Of a DNA stretch of 64,000 nucleotides, positions 7,548-16,053 are shown piece after piece. This stretch comes from Chthoniobacterales bacterium (lineage in GTDB: Bacteria > Verrucomicrobiota > Verrucomicrobiia > Chthoniobacterales > JACTMZ01). The notes beneath the pieces are model-generated. The model searched no databases. It was not told where the DNA came from and was given only the letters and a program-made list of their open reading frames with translations. A program made the translations under genes and the position numbers. How positions within the stretch are numbered: the first letter of the stretch is position 1; every line of letters starts with the position of its first letter. The stretch is taken from contig VEQL01000008.1 in the NCBI GenBank assembly GCA_018883245.1, forward strand, positions 24,122-88,121, read 5' to 3'.

Positions 7548-9245
7548 ATGCTCGAATTGCGCGATGTCACCGTGACGGCCGGGGACGGCGAAGACGCACC
7601 CGTCCTGCTCACGACCGTCACAGCACGCTTCGCACGCGGTGAGGTTTGCGCCCTTCTCGGACCGAGCGGCAGCGGAAAAACAACCCTCGTGCGGGCGGTG
7701 GCAGGTATCGCAGGCACCACCGGCGGATCGCTGCACTGGCAGGGCAACGACCTCGAAATCGAGGACCTCCAGCCATCGCAAATCGGCTACGTCCCGCAGT
7801 TCACCATCAGCCGCGAGAGCCTCACGGCGGAAGAGAACGTGATCCTTGCCCTGCAGCTTCGGGTGGCGGGGCTGTCACGCAGCGCGCTCTTCACGAGGGC
7901 AGCCGAACTGCTGGAACTCACCGGGCTCGCATCCGCGGCTGCAACCCTCTCGAAACATCTTTCCGGCGGCCAGCGCCGGCGACTGGCACTCGCCATGGAA
8001 CTCGCCGGAGAACCGCCTCTTTTGCTGTGCGATGAAGTCACAAGCGGCCTCGATGCGCGCGCCGAACGAGAGATCCTGGAGCTTCTGCGGCGCATCGCGC
8101 GGGAGGGCGACCGCGTGGTGGTGGTCGTGACCCACGGTCTGCGCGGAATTGAAATGTTCGACAAGGTCGCCGTGCTGACCGAAGGCCACCTCGCCTACTT
8201 CGGCGCCCCGGACACTCTCGCCCACTACTTCCGCGCGAAGGATCCCGAAGAAATTTTCGACCGCTTGCCGCAACGCACGGGTGCGGAATGGCATGCTTCG
8301 TGGCAGAAGCACCACGGGCACTTCGAGGAAAAGAATGCCGGGAAACGGGAGAGCGACGAGCAGGAAGCAGAACTCTCCGCCCCGGCGATCCCGTCGCCTT
8401 TGGTCCAGTTCGTGACACTTCTCTCGGCACGGTGGAAAGTTTTCTTCCGCGAAAAAAGCGGCGTCCTGCTCCAACTCGGACTCGTTCTCGGTTTCCCCCT
8501 CGTGGTCGCGGTTTTCGCGCTCGACGGGTTTCCCGCCGTGCCGAATCTCGACGCGGCTCTCAGCGGCAATGTCGTGCGGCAATTGCTCGAGGCACGCACC
8601 TTCGCCGAGGGCGCAAGCAAGGCCGGGAGCGTCGTCTCGGGATTGATCCTGCTGCAGGTGATCCTTCTCGGATTGCTCGGCGCGAACAACAGCGCGCGTG
8701 AAATCGCCGGCGAGAGGGCGATCTACGAGAAGGAGCGTTTCGCCGGTCTGCATCCCATCGCCTACATCGCGTCCAAGGCGGCTTTTCTCGGCGCGCTTGT
8801 GCTCGTGCAGACCTCGTGGATGACATGGTTCGTGCGCGCCACCACGCAATTCCCGGGCAACGGTGCGGTCCAATTCGTGTTCTTTCTTCTGGTCAACGCC
8901 GCGCTTACGGCAGTGTGCCTAGGTATTTCGGCCTTGGCGCGGTCGGCCGACCAGGCCTCCCTCGCCTCGATTTATCTCGTCGGCTTCCAGCTCCCGCTCT
9001 CGGGCGCGGTGCTGGCCCTGCCCGCCGGACTCGACGCGGCTCTGCGCCCATTCATTGCCGCTTACTGGAGCTGGAGCGGGGCGCTGCAAAGCCTGCGCGA
9101 GACCCGTTATTACGACGTCCTGGAACTTGTTCTTCCCACGACGCTCTCGCCGTCCGCGCTCTGCCTGTGGGTTCTGCTCCTGCATATCGTTTTCGGCGTT
9201 TTTCTCGCATGGCTGGGTTGCCTTCGAACCGCTTGGGATCGATAA
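7548..9245 (+). CDS. ABCG-type ABC transporter, ATPase fused to permease
   Basis: A 565-residue half-transporter with the nucleotide-binding domain first and the membrane domain second, the order of ABCG/White exporters. The ATPase shows Walker A GPSGSGKTT near residue 40, the signature LSGGQRRRLALAME, Walker B LLLCDEV, a D-loop SGLD and the H-loop THG. A charged linker (EEKNAGKRESDEQEAE) leads to an ABC-2-type membrane domain with about six hydrophobic segments, including ILLQVILLGLLGANNSAREI and ERAIYEKERFAGL, the latter typical of this family. Substrate unknown. It lies 51 bases after the PBP2 gene and 7 bases before a small membrane protein gene, so it probably belongs to an envelope operon. 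Confidence 0.85.
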   Translation: MLELRDVTVTAGDGEDAPVLLTTVTARFARGEVCALLGPSGSGKTTLVRAVAGIAGTTGGSLHWQGNDLEIEDLQPSQIGYVPQFTISRESLTAEENVILALQLRVAGLSRSALFTRAAELLELTGLASAAATLSKHLSGGQRRRLALAMELAGEPPLLLCDEVTSGLDARAEREILELLRRIAREGDRVVVVVTHGLRGIEMFDKVAVLTEGHLAYFGAPDTLAHYFRAKDPEEIFDRLPQRTGAEWHASWQKHHGHFEEKNAGKRESDEQEAELSAPAIPSPLVQFVTLLSARWKVFFREKSGVLLQLGLVLGFPLVVAVFALDGFPAVPNLDAALSGNVVRQLLEARTFAEGASKAGSVVSGLILLQVILLGLLGANNSAREIAGERAIYEKERFAGLHPIAYIASKAAFLGALVLVQTSWMTWFVRATTQFPGNGAVQFVFFLLVNAALTAVCLGISALARSADQASLASIYLVGFQLPLSGAVLALPAGLDAALRPFIAAYWSWSGALQSLRETRYYDVLELVLPTTLSPSALCLWVLLLHIVFGVFLAWLGCLRTAWDR

Positions 9246-9252
9246 GTAACGC

Positions 9253-9657
9253 ATGACACGCCGCGCACAACGCGCACCCAAGAACACCTGGCTGCTCGGG
9301 GGAGTGGCTGCCGCGCTGGTCCTCATTGCAGCCGGCGGATATTTCTTCGGATCATCGCGCGCCCCTTATCGCGCCGCGCAGGAGTTCCCCGTTGCCGAAT
9401 ATCTCAGCGAGTCCGGCACCACCACGCTGCGAGGAAACAAATACCGCCTTTCCGGCGCCGTGCTGAACTCGATTGCCTGGTCGCCCGCGGAAGGACGCCT
9501 GCTTTCGGTCGAGCCGAACGGCTCCGACTCACCGATACCCGTCATCGTCCCCGCGTCCCTCGGGGAGATCAACATCCAGAAAGGACAGCGCCTCCATTTC
9601 CTCGTCGAGGTCCGCGAAGGCGGTGTCCTTTACGTCACGGAATTGACCAAGTCATGA
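9253..9657 (+). CDS. Small membrane-anchored protein of unknown function
   Basis: A 134-residue protein not matched to a family. A basic N-terminus (MTRRAQRAPKN) precedes one hydrophobic segment at about residues 14-34 (LLGGVAAALVLIAAGGYFFG), after which a compact beta-rich extracytoplasmic domain is likely (TTTLRGNKYRLSGAVLNSIA; GQRLHFLVEVREGGVLYVTE). The pattern of a translocated small barrel resembles an OB-fold-like module, but this is inference only. It starts seven bases after the ABC exporter and overlaps the next gene by four bases (ATGA), so it is surely co-expressed with both and may be part of the same export or assembly system. Confidence 0.65.
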   Translation: MTRRAQRAPKNTWLLGGVAAALVLIAAGGYFFGSSRAPYRAAQEFPVAEYLSESGTTTLRGNKYRLSGAVLNSIAWSPAEGRLLSVEPNGSDSPIPVIVPASLGEINIQKGQRLHFLVEVREGGVLYVTELTKS

Positions 9658-11765
9658 AAATCCGCACTCCGGCCTTGGCTCTCCTGCTTCTTTGCTGGCA
9701 TGCAACGGCACAGGACGACGGTATCGGCGACTCATCGGCCGCAACCGGCGGTGCGCGGCCGCCGCAAATGAACGAAGGCTTCATCGGGCGCGACATTCCG
9801 GGCTTCGATCCGGGAAGCGAAGTGGCATCGTTCGACGGAAAAATCTGGAACATCAACGACAACCGCTTTTTCCGTGCGCGATTCGAAAAATATCTCAACT
9901 CCCCGCCGGCCACGAGCGCGGCGGACGTGGCTTACCGGAAGACAATCGACCAGATCCTCGAGCTGCTCTCCCCCGGCAAGGCGACCAAAAAGAACATCGA
10001 CGAGGCTTTCGCGCTTCTGGCCAAAGCCTCGGCTTACCGCGACGACGCCAACCTCTGCCGGACGATGCAGGACGCAATCCACGCCGCCCGCACAAGTTTG
10101 CAGGCCATCGAAGGGCTCAAGCGGGAAAACGTCCTCCTCGAAAAACAACGTTCCACCGCCGAATGGAACAACCAGATGGCAGCGCGTGATTCGTCGCTCA
10201 GGGCGCCGAGCGGGAGCGACGCCGCGGCGATCGCCGCCCAGCAGGAGAATTTGAAGTTCGAGCGCGACGCGAAGATGGCGTCCGCCAAACGGATCCTCGC
10301 CGATGTCGGGCAGACGATCGAAAACAACAAACTGCGCATGGCCACGATGGAACTCAACACGCGCGGACACCTGCAGGCGCTGATCATGCAGTATTTCGCC
10401 ACGCGCCGCTTCGAGCACGTCATCATCGCCAGCCGGTTTTACCGCGCGATTTACAAGGACGGCGACAACTCGATCGACGTTTACAAACGCATGGTCCAGT
10501 CGCTTCCGGCCAACAAGGACGCGGGGCAGGCGAAGATCTCGGCCGAACTGAATCCGCAGATTGCCGCCTCGGGCGGTGGTGCCGACGGCGGTATGCGAGG
10601 CGGCGCGTGGGCGGGGACGGGCGAACACGGGGCTGGGGCCGGCGTGGGCGCCGGCAACGACACCGGCGTTCGTGGAGGAAACGCCGGTTCCTTTGCGGCA
10701 AGCGGCGCACGGCTCGGGCTGGAGAATTTCAGCGTGGAAAGCCTCACCGGCGGTGCAGCCGCGGCAGCGCAGACAGTCAGCAAACTCGTCAGCTCCCTCA
10801 GCCAGATCGACAGTCTTGCCGCGGAAGCGATACGGGACATCAACGAAGGCGTCGAGGCTTACAAATTTCTCCTCGAGCAGGGAGAACTCAACAGCGCAAC
10901 CGAACGTCTTGCCGAGACGTTTGCGCTCGGCGAATACATGCCCAGCGTCCGCCTTCTCTCGAGGGAGGACAAACGCAAGGCCCTCAAATACACGCAAACG
11001 AAAAACGAACTCCTCGCCGCGCTGGAAGTGAACGACCTCACGCGTGCCGAGAAACTCGTCGATGAGATGGCCGGGATGGCGGCGGACTTCGACGAAAGCA
11101 AGCCCCTCGCAAAGATCGAGACAGCCAAGACCCTGAGCGCGATGCATCTTTCCAAGGCGAAAAACGCCGCGGTCTCCGGCGACCGCGCCGCGATGGAGTC
11201 GGAATTGCGCGCGGCTGCGGAGATCTGGCCGCGCAACCCGGCCCTTGCCGAAGTATCCGGGCAAATTTTCGAGCAGACAGACGTGCAGCAGCAGGCGCTG
11301 AAAGAGCTGGACCAACTGATCGCACAGGGCGACCAACGCGCGATCTTCAAGCAGAGCGCGAAATTCATCGCCGCCACGGCCACCGATCCCGGTCGCCAGG
11401 AAAAGCTCGGGACTATTCTCGGGCAGATGACGGAGATCGAGGGCTTCCTCCAACGCGCACGCGAAATCCAGCAACGCGGCGATGCCGTCGGCGCGTGGGA
11501 GAGCATCGAGGAAGCGGCTCGCAAATATCCCGAGGACACCGAAATCAACAAGTTGAGGGCGGATCTGGCCGTCGGAGGAGCGTCCGACTTCGTCAAATCT
11601 CTGAACCGCGGACGCGACCTCGAAGCACGCGGCGAATACGGGGCGGCGCTGGCATGGTATCTGGATGCCCACCGGCAATACCCTCCAAGCACATCGGCAC
11701 AGGAAAAGATCGACTCCCTCGCCGCCCGCCTCCTGCCCGGCGCCTCAGGGAAAAATTCTCCCTAG
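9654..11765 (+). CDS. Large secreted repeat protein of unknown function
   Basis: A 703-residue protein with a clear signal peptide (MKIRTPALALLLLCWHATAQ). Visible regions: a start with PGFDPGSEVASFDGKIWNI; a helical segment at about residues 80-230 with coiled-coil character (LKRENVLLEKQRSTAEWNNQ); a glycine-rich linker at about 303-350 (GGGADGGMRGGAWAGTGEHG); and a long alpha-helical C-terminal half with TPR-like periodicity (NDLTRAEKLVDEMAGMAADF; GDAVGAWESIEEAARKYPED). No catalytic motif is visible. It may be a periplasmic scaffold. It overlaps the previous small membrane protein by four bases and is followed by the sugar transferase gene, which fits an envelope or export role. Confidence 0.65.
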   Translation: MKIRTPALALLLLCWHATAQDDGIGDSSAATGGARPPQMNEGFIGRDIPGFDPGSEVASFDGKIWNINDNRFFRARFEKYLNSPPATSAADVAYRKTIDQILELLSPGKATKKNIDEAFALLAKASAYRDDANLCRTMQDAIHAARTSLQAIEGLKRENVLLEKQRSTAEWNNQMAARDSSLRAPSGSDAAAIAAQQENLKFERDAKMASAKRILADVGQTIENNKLRMATMELNTRGHLQALIMQYFATRRFEHVIIASRFYRAIYKDGDNSIDVYKRMVQSLPANKDAGQAKISAELNPQIAASGGGADGGMRGGAWAGTGEHGAGAGVGAGNDTGVRGGNAGSFAASGARLGLENFSVESLTGGAAAAAQTVSKLVSSLSQIDSLAAEAIRDINEGVEAYKFLLEQGELNSATERLAETFALGEYMPSVRLLSREDKRKALKYTQTKNELLAALEVNDLTRAEKLVDEMAGMAADFDESKPLAKIETAKTLSAMHLSKAKNAAVSGDRAAMESELRAAAEIWPRNPALAEVSGQIFEQTDVQQQALKELDQLIAQGDQRAIFKQSAKFIAATATDPGRQEKLGTILGQMTEIEGFLQRAREIQQRGDAVGAWESIEEAARKYPEDTEINKLRADLAVGGASDFVKSLNRGRDLEARGEYGAALAWYLDAHRQYPPSTSAQEKIDSLAARLLPGASGKNSP

Positions 11766-11853
11766 AATCAGCGGGGATTTATCCGCTGGCGCTATTTACT
11801 CATCGCGATTTCGGTGTATCCTGAAGGACTTGTCCCACGGTCCCAGCGCACCA

Positions 11854-13398
11854 ATGTCTGCCAGCATCCCAGTCACGGAAAACTCCCTTGGGCCGCAAAG
11901 CACCCCGCCGGCACGCGCTTTGGAGATATCCGCCGAGCCTCGCGGCGGCGTGGCATCAATCCTTCGCAACATTGCCAGGCAGCCATGGTTCACGAGCCTG
12001 TGCCTTTTCGGAGCGGATATCGTGCTTGTTTCCGGCGCTTATTTCTTGAGCCGCGCGGTGCGGGTGAACCAGTCGATCGACATGTCGCCCGCTTACCTTT
12101 TGCAGATCAGCACCTTTTTCACCTGCATACTTGCCGCCGTCGCGCTGATCGGGGGTTACAAGGGACGCCGCACGTTCCGCATGCTGCACTTTGCCGCGGA
12201 GTTCCTGGTCGCCGTGCTCGTCGGCGCGGCGGTCGGAGCCTTTGTGCTCTTCGTGTTCTTCTCGGCCGGTGACTTTTACACGGCGCAAAGCCGTGTCGTG
12301 CTCCTCTACACGGCCGTGGGATATGCGATCCCTGCGCTGGCCCTGCGTTTGCTCGCGGCATCCGTCTGGACCAGACGTGCGCGGCGCGTTCCCTACCTCG
12401 CTATCGGCTCGCAGGACGAGTTGGCCACGTTCGAGGACTACTGCCGGCGCATGGATTTCCACAACCCCGTCGTGCTGGCCGATCTCGATCTGCGGGTGGT
12501 GCGCAGCTTGATGGATGAAGAAGCGCGCGGCCTCAAAGTGTCGCCCCGCACCATTTTGCAGGAAGCCTCCAAGATGGAGGCAACCCCGGACGCCAAAGGC
12601 GCAACGCGACGCGCACAGGATTTCGAGGGCATAGTCCTCACCGACCCTCCGGAGTCCTACCCGCCGGCCCTCTTGGAAAAACTTGCCCGGCTTCATTTTC
12701 TCCGGATCCCCGTTTACAGCGAAGACGCCTTTTTCAGCGAGGTTTGGCGCAAGGAATCGGTGCACCGGCTGGACCACTCTTGGGCCATACGCCAAAACTT
12801 CCAGCTGACCCGGAACTCCGCCTACCGCTACGCCAAGATCGCCACGGATTATGCCTTGGCTTTGCTCGCGCTGCCGGTGGCGCTTCCCCTGATGGCACTG
12901 ATCGCCCTCATGATTGTCATCGACAGCGGGTTCCCGGTGTTTTTCCGGCAGGAGCGGGTGGGACGCGGAGAGCACCGCTTCAAGCTCTGGAAATTCCGCA
13001 CCATGCGCGTGCGGCACGAGGAGGATGATCCTTACACACGCACCCGCGACACCCGCATCACCCGTGCGGGTCGCCTGCTCCGGCGTCTGCGGCTCGACGA
13101 GCTGCCCCAGATATTCAACGTCCTGCGCGGCGAAATGAGCTTGATCGGTCCGCGTGCGGAATGGTCGCGCATAGTCGCGGATTACGAGACCAAGATCCCC
13201 AGCTACCACTTGCGCCACTTGGTTAAACCCGGAATCACCGGCTGGGCGCAGGTCAACTACCACTACGGCTCCGGCGCGGACGATGCCGTGGAAAAACTGC
13301 GCTACGATCTGTATTACATCAAAAACTATTCCCTTGTTCTGGACGTCGAGATTCTGCTCAAGACCATCCTCAAAGTCTGCTCGCTGGGGGGGAAATAG
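11854..13398 (+). CDS. Polyprenyl-phosphate sugar phosphotransferase (exopolysaccharide initiation)
   Basis: A WbaP/WcaJ-like membrane enzyme that transfers a sugar 1-phosphate from a nucleotide sugar to undecaprenyl phosphate, the first step of a surface polysaccharide. The 514-residue product has several hydrophobic segments in the first 170 residues, a soluble middle part, another TM pair near 355-385, and the catalytic bacterial sugar transferase domain at the C-terminus: PVFFRQERVGRGEHRFKLWK, FRTMRVRH, LRRLRLDELPQIFNVLRGEM, SLIGPRAEWS, and KPGITGWAQVNY. The ATG at 11854 is chosen because upstream codons in the frame overlap the preceding gene. Its natural partners, the glycosyltransferases, lie about 43 kb away at the right end of the window. 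Confidence 0.88.
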   Translation: MSASIPVTENSLGPQSTPPARALEISAEPRGGVASILRNIARQPWFTSLCLFGADIVLVSGAYFLSRAVRVNQSIDMSPAYLLQISTFFTCILAAVALIGGYKGRRTFRMLHFAAEFLVAVLVGAAVGAFVLFVFFSAGDFYTAQSRVVLLYTAVGYAIPALALRLLAASVWTRRARRVPYLAIGSQDELATFEDYCRRMDFHNPVVLADLDLRVVRSLMDEEARGLKVSPRTILQEASKMEATPDAKGATRRAQDFEGIVLTDPPESYPPALLEKLARLHFLRIPVYSEDAFFSEVWRKESVHRLDHSWAIRQNFQLTRNSAYRYAKIATDYALALLALPVALPLMALIALMIVIDSGFPVFFRQERVGRGEHRFKLWKFRTMRVRHEEDDPYTRTRDTRITRAGRLLRRLRLDELPQIFNVLRGEMSLIGPRAEWSRIVADYETKIPSYHLRHLVKPGITGWAQVNYHYGSGADDAVEKLRYDLYYIKNYSLVLDVEILLKTILKVCSLGGK

Positions 13399-13426
13399 AC
13401 GCCTTTTCGCCGTGCCGGTCGGCGTC
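13398..13426 (+). terminator. Possible hairpin terminator after the sugar transferase gene
   Basis: GACGCC at 13398-13403 can pair with GGCGTC at 13421-13426, leaving a 17-base loop, and the hairpin is followed by ATTTTGT. It begins at the last base of the stop codon. The loop is large and the T-run short, so this could also be a simple coincidence in GC-rich DNA. Confidence 0.3.
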
Positions 13427-13455
13427 ATTTTGTGCCAAGGTCTGCGATTCATTTC

Positions 13456-15054
13456 ATGAGAATCGTCCGAAATCTCTGGCCATGGGCAGCCGCCGCCCTG
13501 TCGGGTGCGTTGCTCGTCCTGTGTTTTGCGCCGTTCGACCAATCGTGGCTCGCCTGGATCGCGCTCTCACCACTGCTCGCGGCGATTTGGTTCGGACCTG
13601 TCCACGAGCGTCACCCGCTCCTGCGCAAGGCGGAACTCGGCTATCTCGCCGGGCTGGTTTTTTTCCTGGGTTCTTTGTCCTGGCTCACCACGGTGAGCGT
13701 GCCGGGATGGTTCGTGCTGTGCCTTTATCTCGCAATCTACCCGGCGCTCTGGGCAGCGATCGTTTTTCTGGTGGCCACACCGCGCGAATCCGCGGACACC
13801 GCTCGCTCCGTGTGGGTTAGTTCGTGGCGCAACCTGCTCACTGGAATCACTGCTGCGGCCGCATGGGTCGCGCTCGAGCACCTGCGAGCGCGGGTTTTCA
13901 CGGGCTTCGGTTGGAATTCCCTCGGCGTCGCCCTCCACGGCAACATCCCGATCATCCAGATCACCTCGTTCGCGGGGGTGGCGAGCCTGGGTTTTCTGTG
14001 CGCGCTGGCTTCGGCAATCGCCGTCGCCACCGTCCGCCGGCTCATGGTGGAGGCCCGCGGAGGGAAGATACGAGCCCACTTCGATTTCACCCTCACCCTC
14101 GCGCTCATTGTCGGCGTGTTTGTCTTCGGCCTCCGCATGCTGGGCGGATCCGAAGGCAAATCCACCGCCCTGCGCGTTGCGGCGATCCAGCCGTCGATAC
14201 CCCAGGACGTGAAATGGAATCCCGCCTTCGAGGAACACATCCTTGAGACGCTCTCGCGATTGACCGATGCAGCTGCTGCCATGGCCCCCGACCTTCTGGT
14301 CTGGCCGGAAGCTGCCACGCCACGCGGATTTTTCGAGGACCGCATCGTCAACGAGTTTGTCAAAGAGCAGGCGGAAAAAGGCGCGTTTGCGCTGCTGTTC
14401 GGGACACTCATCCTCAGCCACGAGGCGGATTACAACGCGGCGGTGATGCTCGGCGGCGGAAACGCGGAGCCACAGGTTTATCCCAAGTCGCATCTTGTGA
14501 TGTTCGGCGAATACGTCCCGTTCCGCGAAAGCTTCCCGCTCTTCGCCATCATCGTCGGCAACCTTGTGCCGGCAGACTTCGATGCGGGTGCAGGCCCTGT
14601 CATTTTCCGCCTGCAAAAACCCGCGGTCGCGCTCGCACCTCTCATCTGCTTCGAGGACACTGTCGCTCACCTTGCTGGCGAGGCCGCAATGCTCGGGGCC
14701 CGGTGCTTCGTGAACGTCACCAACGACGGATGGTTCAAGCGCACCGCGGCTTCGCGCCAGCACTTGGCCAACGCCGTTTTCCGCTGCGCCGAGAACCGGC
14801 GCCCGATGATCCGCTGCGCGAATACGGGGGTCACTTGCGTGATCGACCGTTTCGGCAGGGTGCAGCAGACTTTGCAGACACCCGAAGGCGACAGCTTTGC
14901 CGAGGGCGTCATGCTTGCGGAGGTGCAAGTTCCGGAAGATCCGGCGCTCACATTCTACGCACGGCACGGGGACTGGTTCTCCGGCGGCTGTCTTGCCTTT
15001 ACGTTCGCGGTGCTGGCCGCAAGAATTGTGCGGCGGCGCGGGGCCTCAGCCTGA
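13456..15054 (+). CDS. lnt: Apolipoprotein N-acyltransferase
   Basis: The last enzyme of lipoprotein maturation, acylating the N-terminal Cys of apolipoproteins in the inner membrane; it occurs in diderms. The 532-residue product has an N-terminal membrane domain (about six hydrophobic segments to about residue 230) and a periplasmic carbon-nitrogen hydrolase domain whose triad I read as E285 (LVWPEAATPRG), K344 (VYPKSHLVMFGEYVP) and C398 (LICFEDT). The motif NDGWF follows. The ATG at 13456 is preferred over the frame opening at 13432 because MRIVRNLWPW begins a normal first TM. Several lipoproteins in this window could be substrates. Confidence 0.93.
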   Translation: MRIVRNLWPWAAAALSGALLVLCFAPFDQSWLAWIALSPLLAAIWFGPVHERHPLLRKAELGYLAGLVFFLGSLSWLTTVSVPGWFVLCLYLAIYPALWAAIVFLVATPRESADTARSVWVSSWRNLLTGITAAAAWVALEHLRARVFTGFGWNSLGVALHGNIPIIQITSFAGVASLGFLCALASAIAVATVRRLMVEARGGKIRAHFDFTLTLALIVGVFVFGLRMLGGSEGKSTALRVAAIQPSIPQDVKWNPAFEEHILETLSRLTDAAAAMAPDLLVWPEAATPRGFFEDRIVNEFVKEQAEKGAFALLFGTLILSHEADYNAAVMLGGGNAEPQVYPKSHLVMFGEYVPFRESFPLFAIIVGNLVPADFDAGAGPVIFRLQKPAVALAPLICFEDTVAHLAGEAAMLGARCFVNVTNDGWFKRTAASRQHLANAVFRCAENRRPMIRCANTGVTCVIDRFGRVQQTLQTPEGDSFAEGVMLAEVQVPEDPALTFYARHGDWFSGGCLAFTFAVLAARIVRRRGASA

Positions 15055-15107
15055 CGGCCGCGCAAACGGTTGCAGAAGCTGCAACAAGGCTCTACGGTGA
15101 CCCCAAG

Positions 15108-15668
15108 ATGAAGCGGCTGCCCAAAGCGGTGGATCTTTCCGGCTCTTTGCTTGTCGCACATCCCATGATGGCCGACCCGAACTTCCGCCACGCCATTCTT
15201 TACCTCTCGCACCATAGTGCAGAGGAAGGCGCGCTGGGCTTCATTCTCAACCGCCCGCTCGGACAGAAAGCCGGCGAGTTGCAAATCAACGAATCCTTCG
15301 AGCACATCGCCAACGTGCCCTTGTTCGAAGGCGGTCCGGTGCAGCGCAACCAGGTGATCGTGGCCAGCCTGGAGTGGGACCCCAAGCGCGCCACTTGCAA
15401 GTTCGAGCCGGTCGAGCCTCCACAGGGCGAAGAATTCGAGATCCCCGAGGGGCTGGACGACAAACTGCGAGTTTTCCTTGGATACGCGGGATGGTCGAAA
15501 AACCAACTGGAAAAAGAAATCGCGCTCAACTCGTGGCTCGTGCTTAAACCCCATCCCGAGCTGCTCAGAGCCGATGCGGATGACGGCACATGGCACCGCA
15601 TCATGCAGGGCCTCGGTCCCATGTATCGCGTCCTTGCCGACGCACCCGAGGATGCCTCGCGCAATTGA
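15108..15668 (+). CDS. YqgE/AlgH family protein
   Basis: A 186-residue protein of the UPF0301 (YqgE/AlgH) family, a small cytoplasmic protein of unclear biochemical role. Diagnostic stretches are LVAHPMMADPNFRHAILYLS, GALGFILNRPLG, VPLFEGGPVQRNQVI and FLGYAGWSKNQLEKEI. Length is normal. An upstream in-frame opening at 14703 reads through lnt in another frame and is rejected; the ATG at 15108 matches the conserved start. The stop codon is in the same reading frame as the alkyltransferase-like gene that follows. Confidence 0.9.
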   Translation: MKRLPKAVDLSGSLLVAHPMMADPNFRHAILYLSHHSAEEGALGFILNRPLGQKAGELQINESFEHIANVPLFEGGPVQRNQVIVASLEWDPKRATCKFEPVEPPQGEEFEIPEGLDDKLRVFLGYAGWSKNQLEKEIALNSWLVLKPHPELLRADADDGTWHRIMQGLGPMYRVLADAPEDASRN

Positions 15669-15710
15669 CTTGCGGCGTGCTCCCGTAGAAACCCACCACA
15701 GACTGAGTCA

Positions 15711-16037
15711 CTGAAAACTGAAATTTTTCCCTCCCCCTTCGCCCTCCGCATCTACGCCGCCCTTCGCAAAGTTCCCCGCGGCAAAGTGATCACTTACGCC
15801 GCTCTCGGCCGGAGCATCGGCTGTCGATCGCCGCGCGCCGTGGGACAAGCGCTGAGAGCAAATCCTTTCGCCCCCGAAGTCCCGTGCCATCGTGTGATCG
15901 CCTCCGACCTCACCCCGGGCGGATTCCAGGGCAAGCGCGGAGGAACTGCACTCGAAAAGAAACTCCGCCTCCTCGCCGCCGAGGGCGTGCATTTTAAAAA
16001 CCGCCACTTGGCTGATCCCGCGCGCGCTATACGCTGA
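15711..16037 (+). CDS. Methylated-DNA--protein-cysteine methyltransferase-like protein, non-canonical start
   Basis: The DNA-binding/active-site domain of the O6-alkylguanine-DNA alkyltransferase family, which repairs alkylated guanine by transfer to a Cys. The active-site PCHR motif is intact (FAPEVPCHRVIASD), with the preceding helix-turn-helix (YAALGRSIGCRSPRAVGQAL) and the conserved start of the domain (FALRIYAALRKVPRGK). The N-terminal domain of Ogt is absent, which is common in short forms. No ATG, GTG or TTG lies in frame between the yqgE stop and this conserved start; the only GTG (15786) falls inside the domain. I have set the start at a CTG (15711); ATT at 15723 is the alternative. 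Translation may depend on coupling to yqgE, or the gene may be dead. Confidence 0.6.
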   Translation: MKTEIFPSPFALRIYAALRKVPRGKVITYAALGRSIGCRSPRAVGQALRANPFAPEVPCHRVIASDLTPGGFQGKRGGTALEKKLRLLAAEGVHFKNRHLADPARAIR

Positions 16038-16053
16038 ACCCTCAACTGCCTCA

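Noticed and set aside
9732..11678. A 648-codon leftward frame
   Set aside because: It is antisense to the secreted repeat protein, which has a signal peptide and a four-base overlap with its upstream neighbour; the antisense product has no features.
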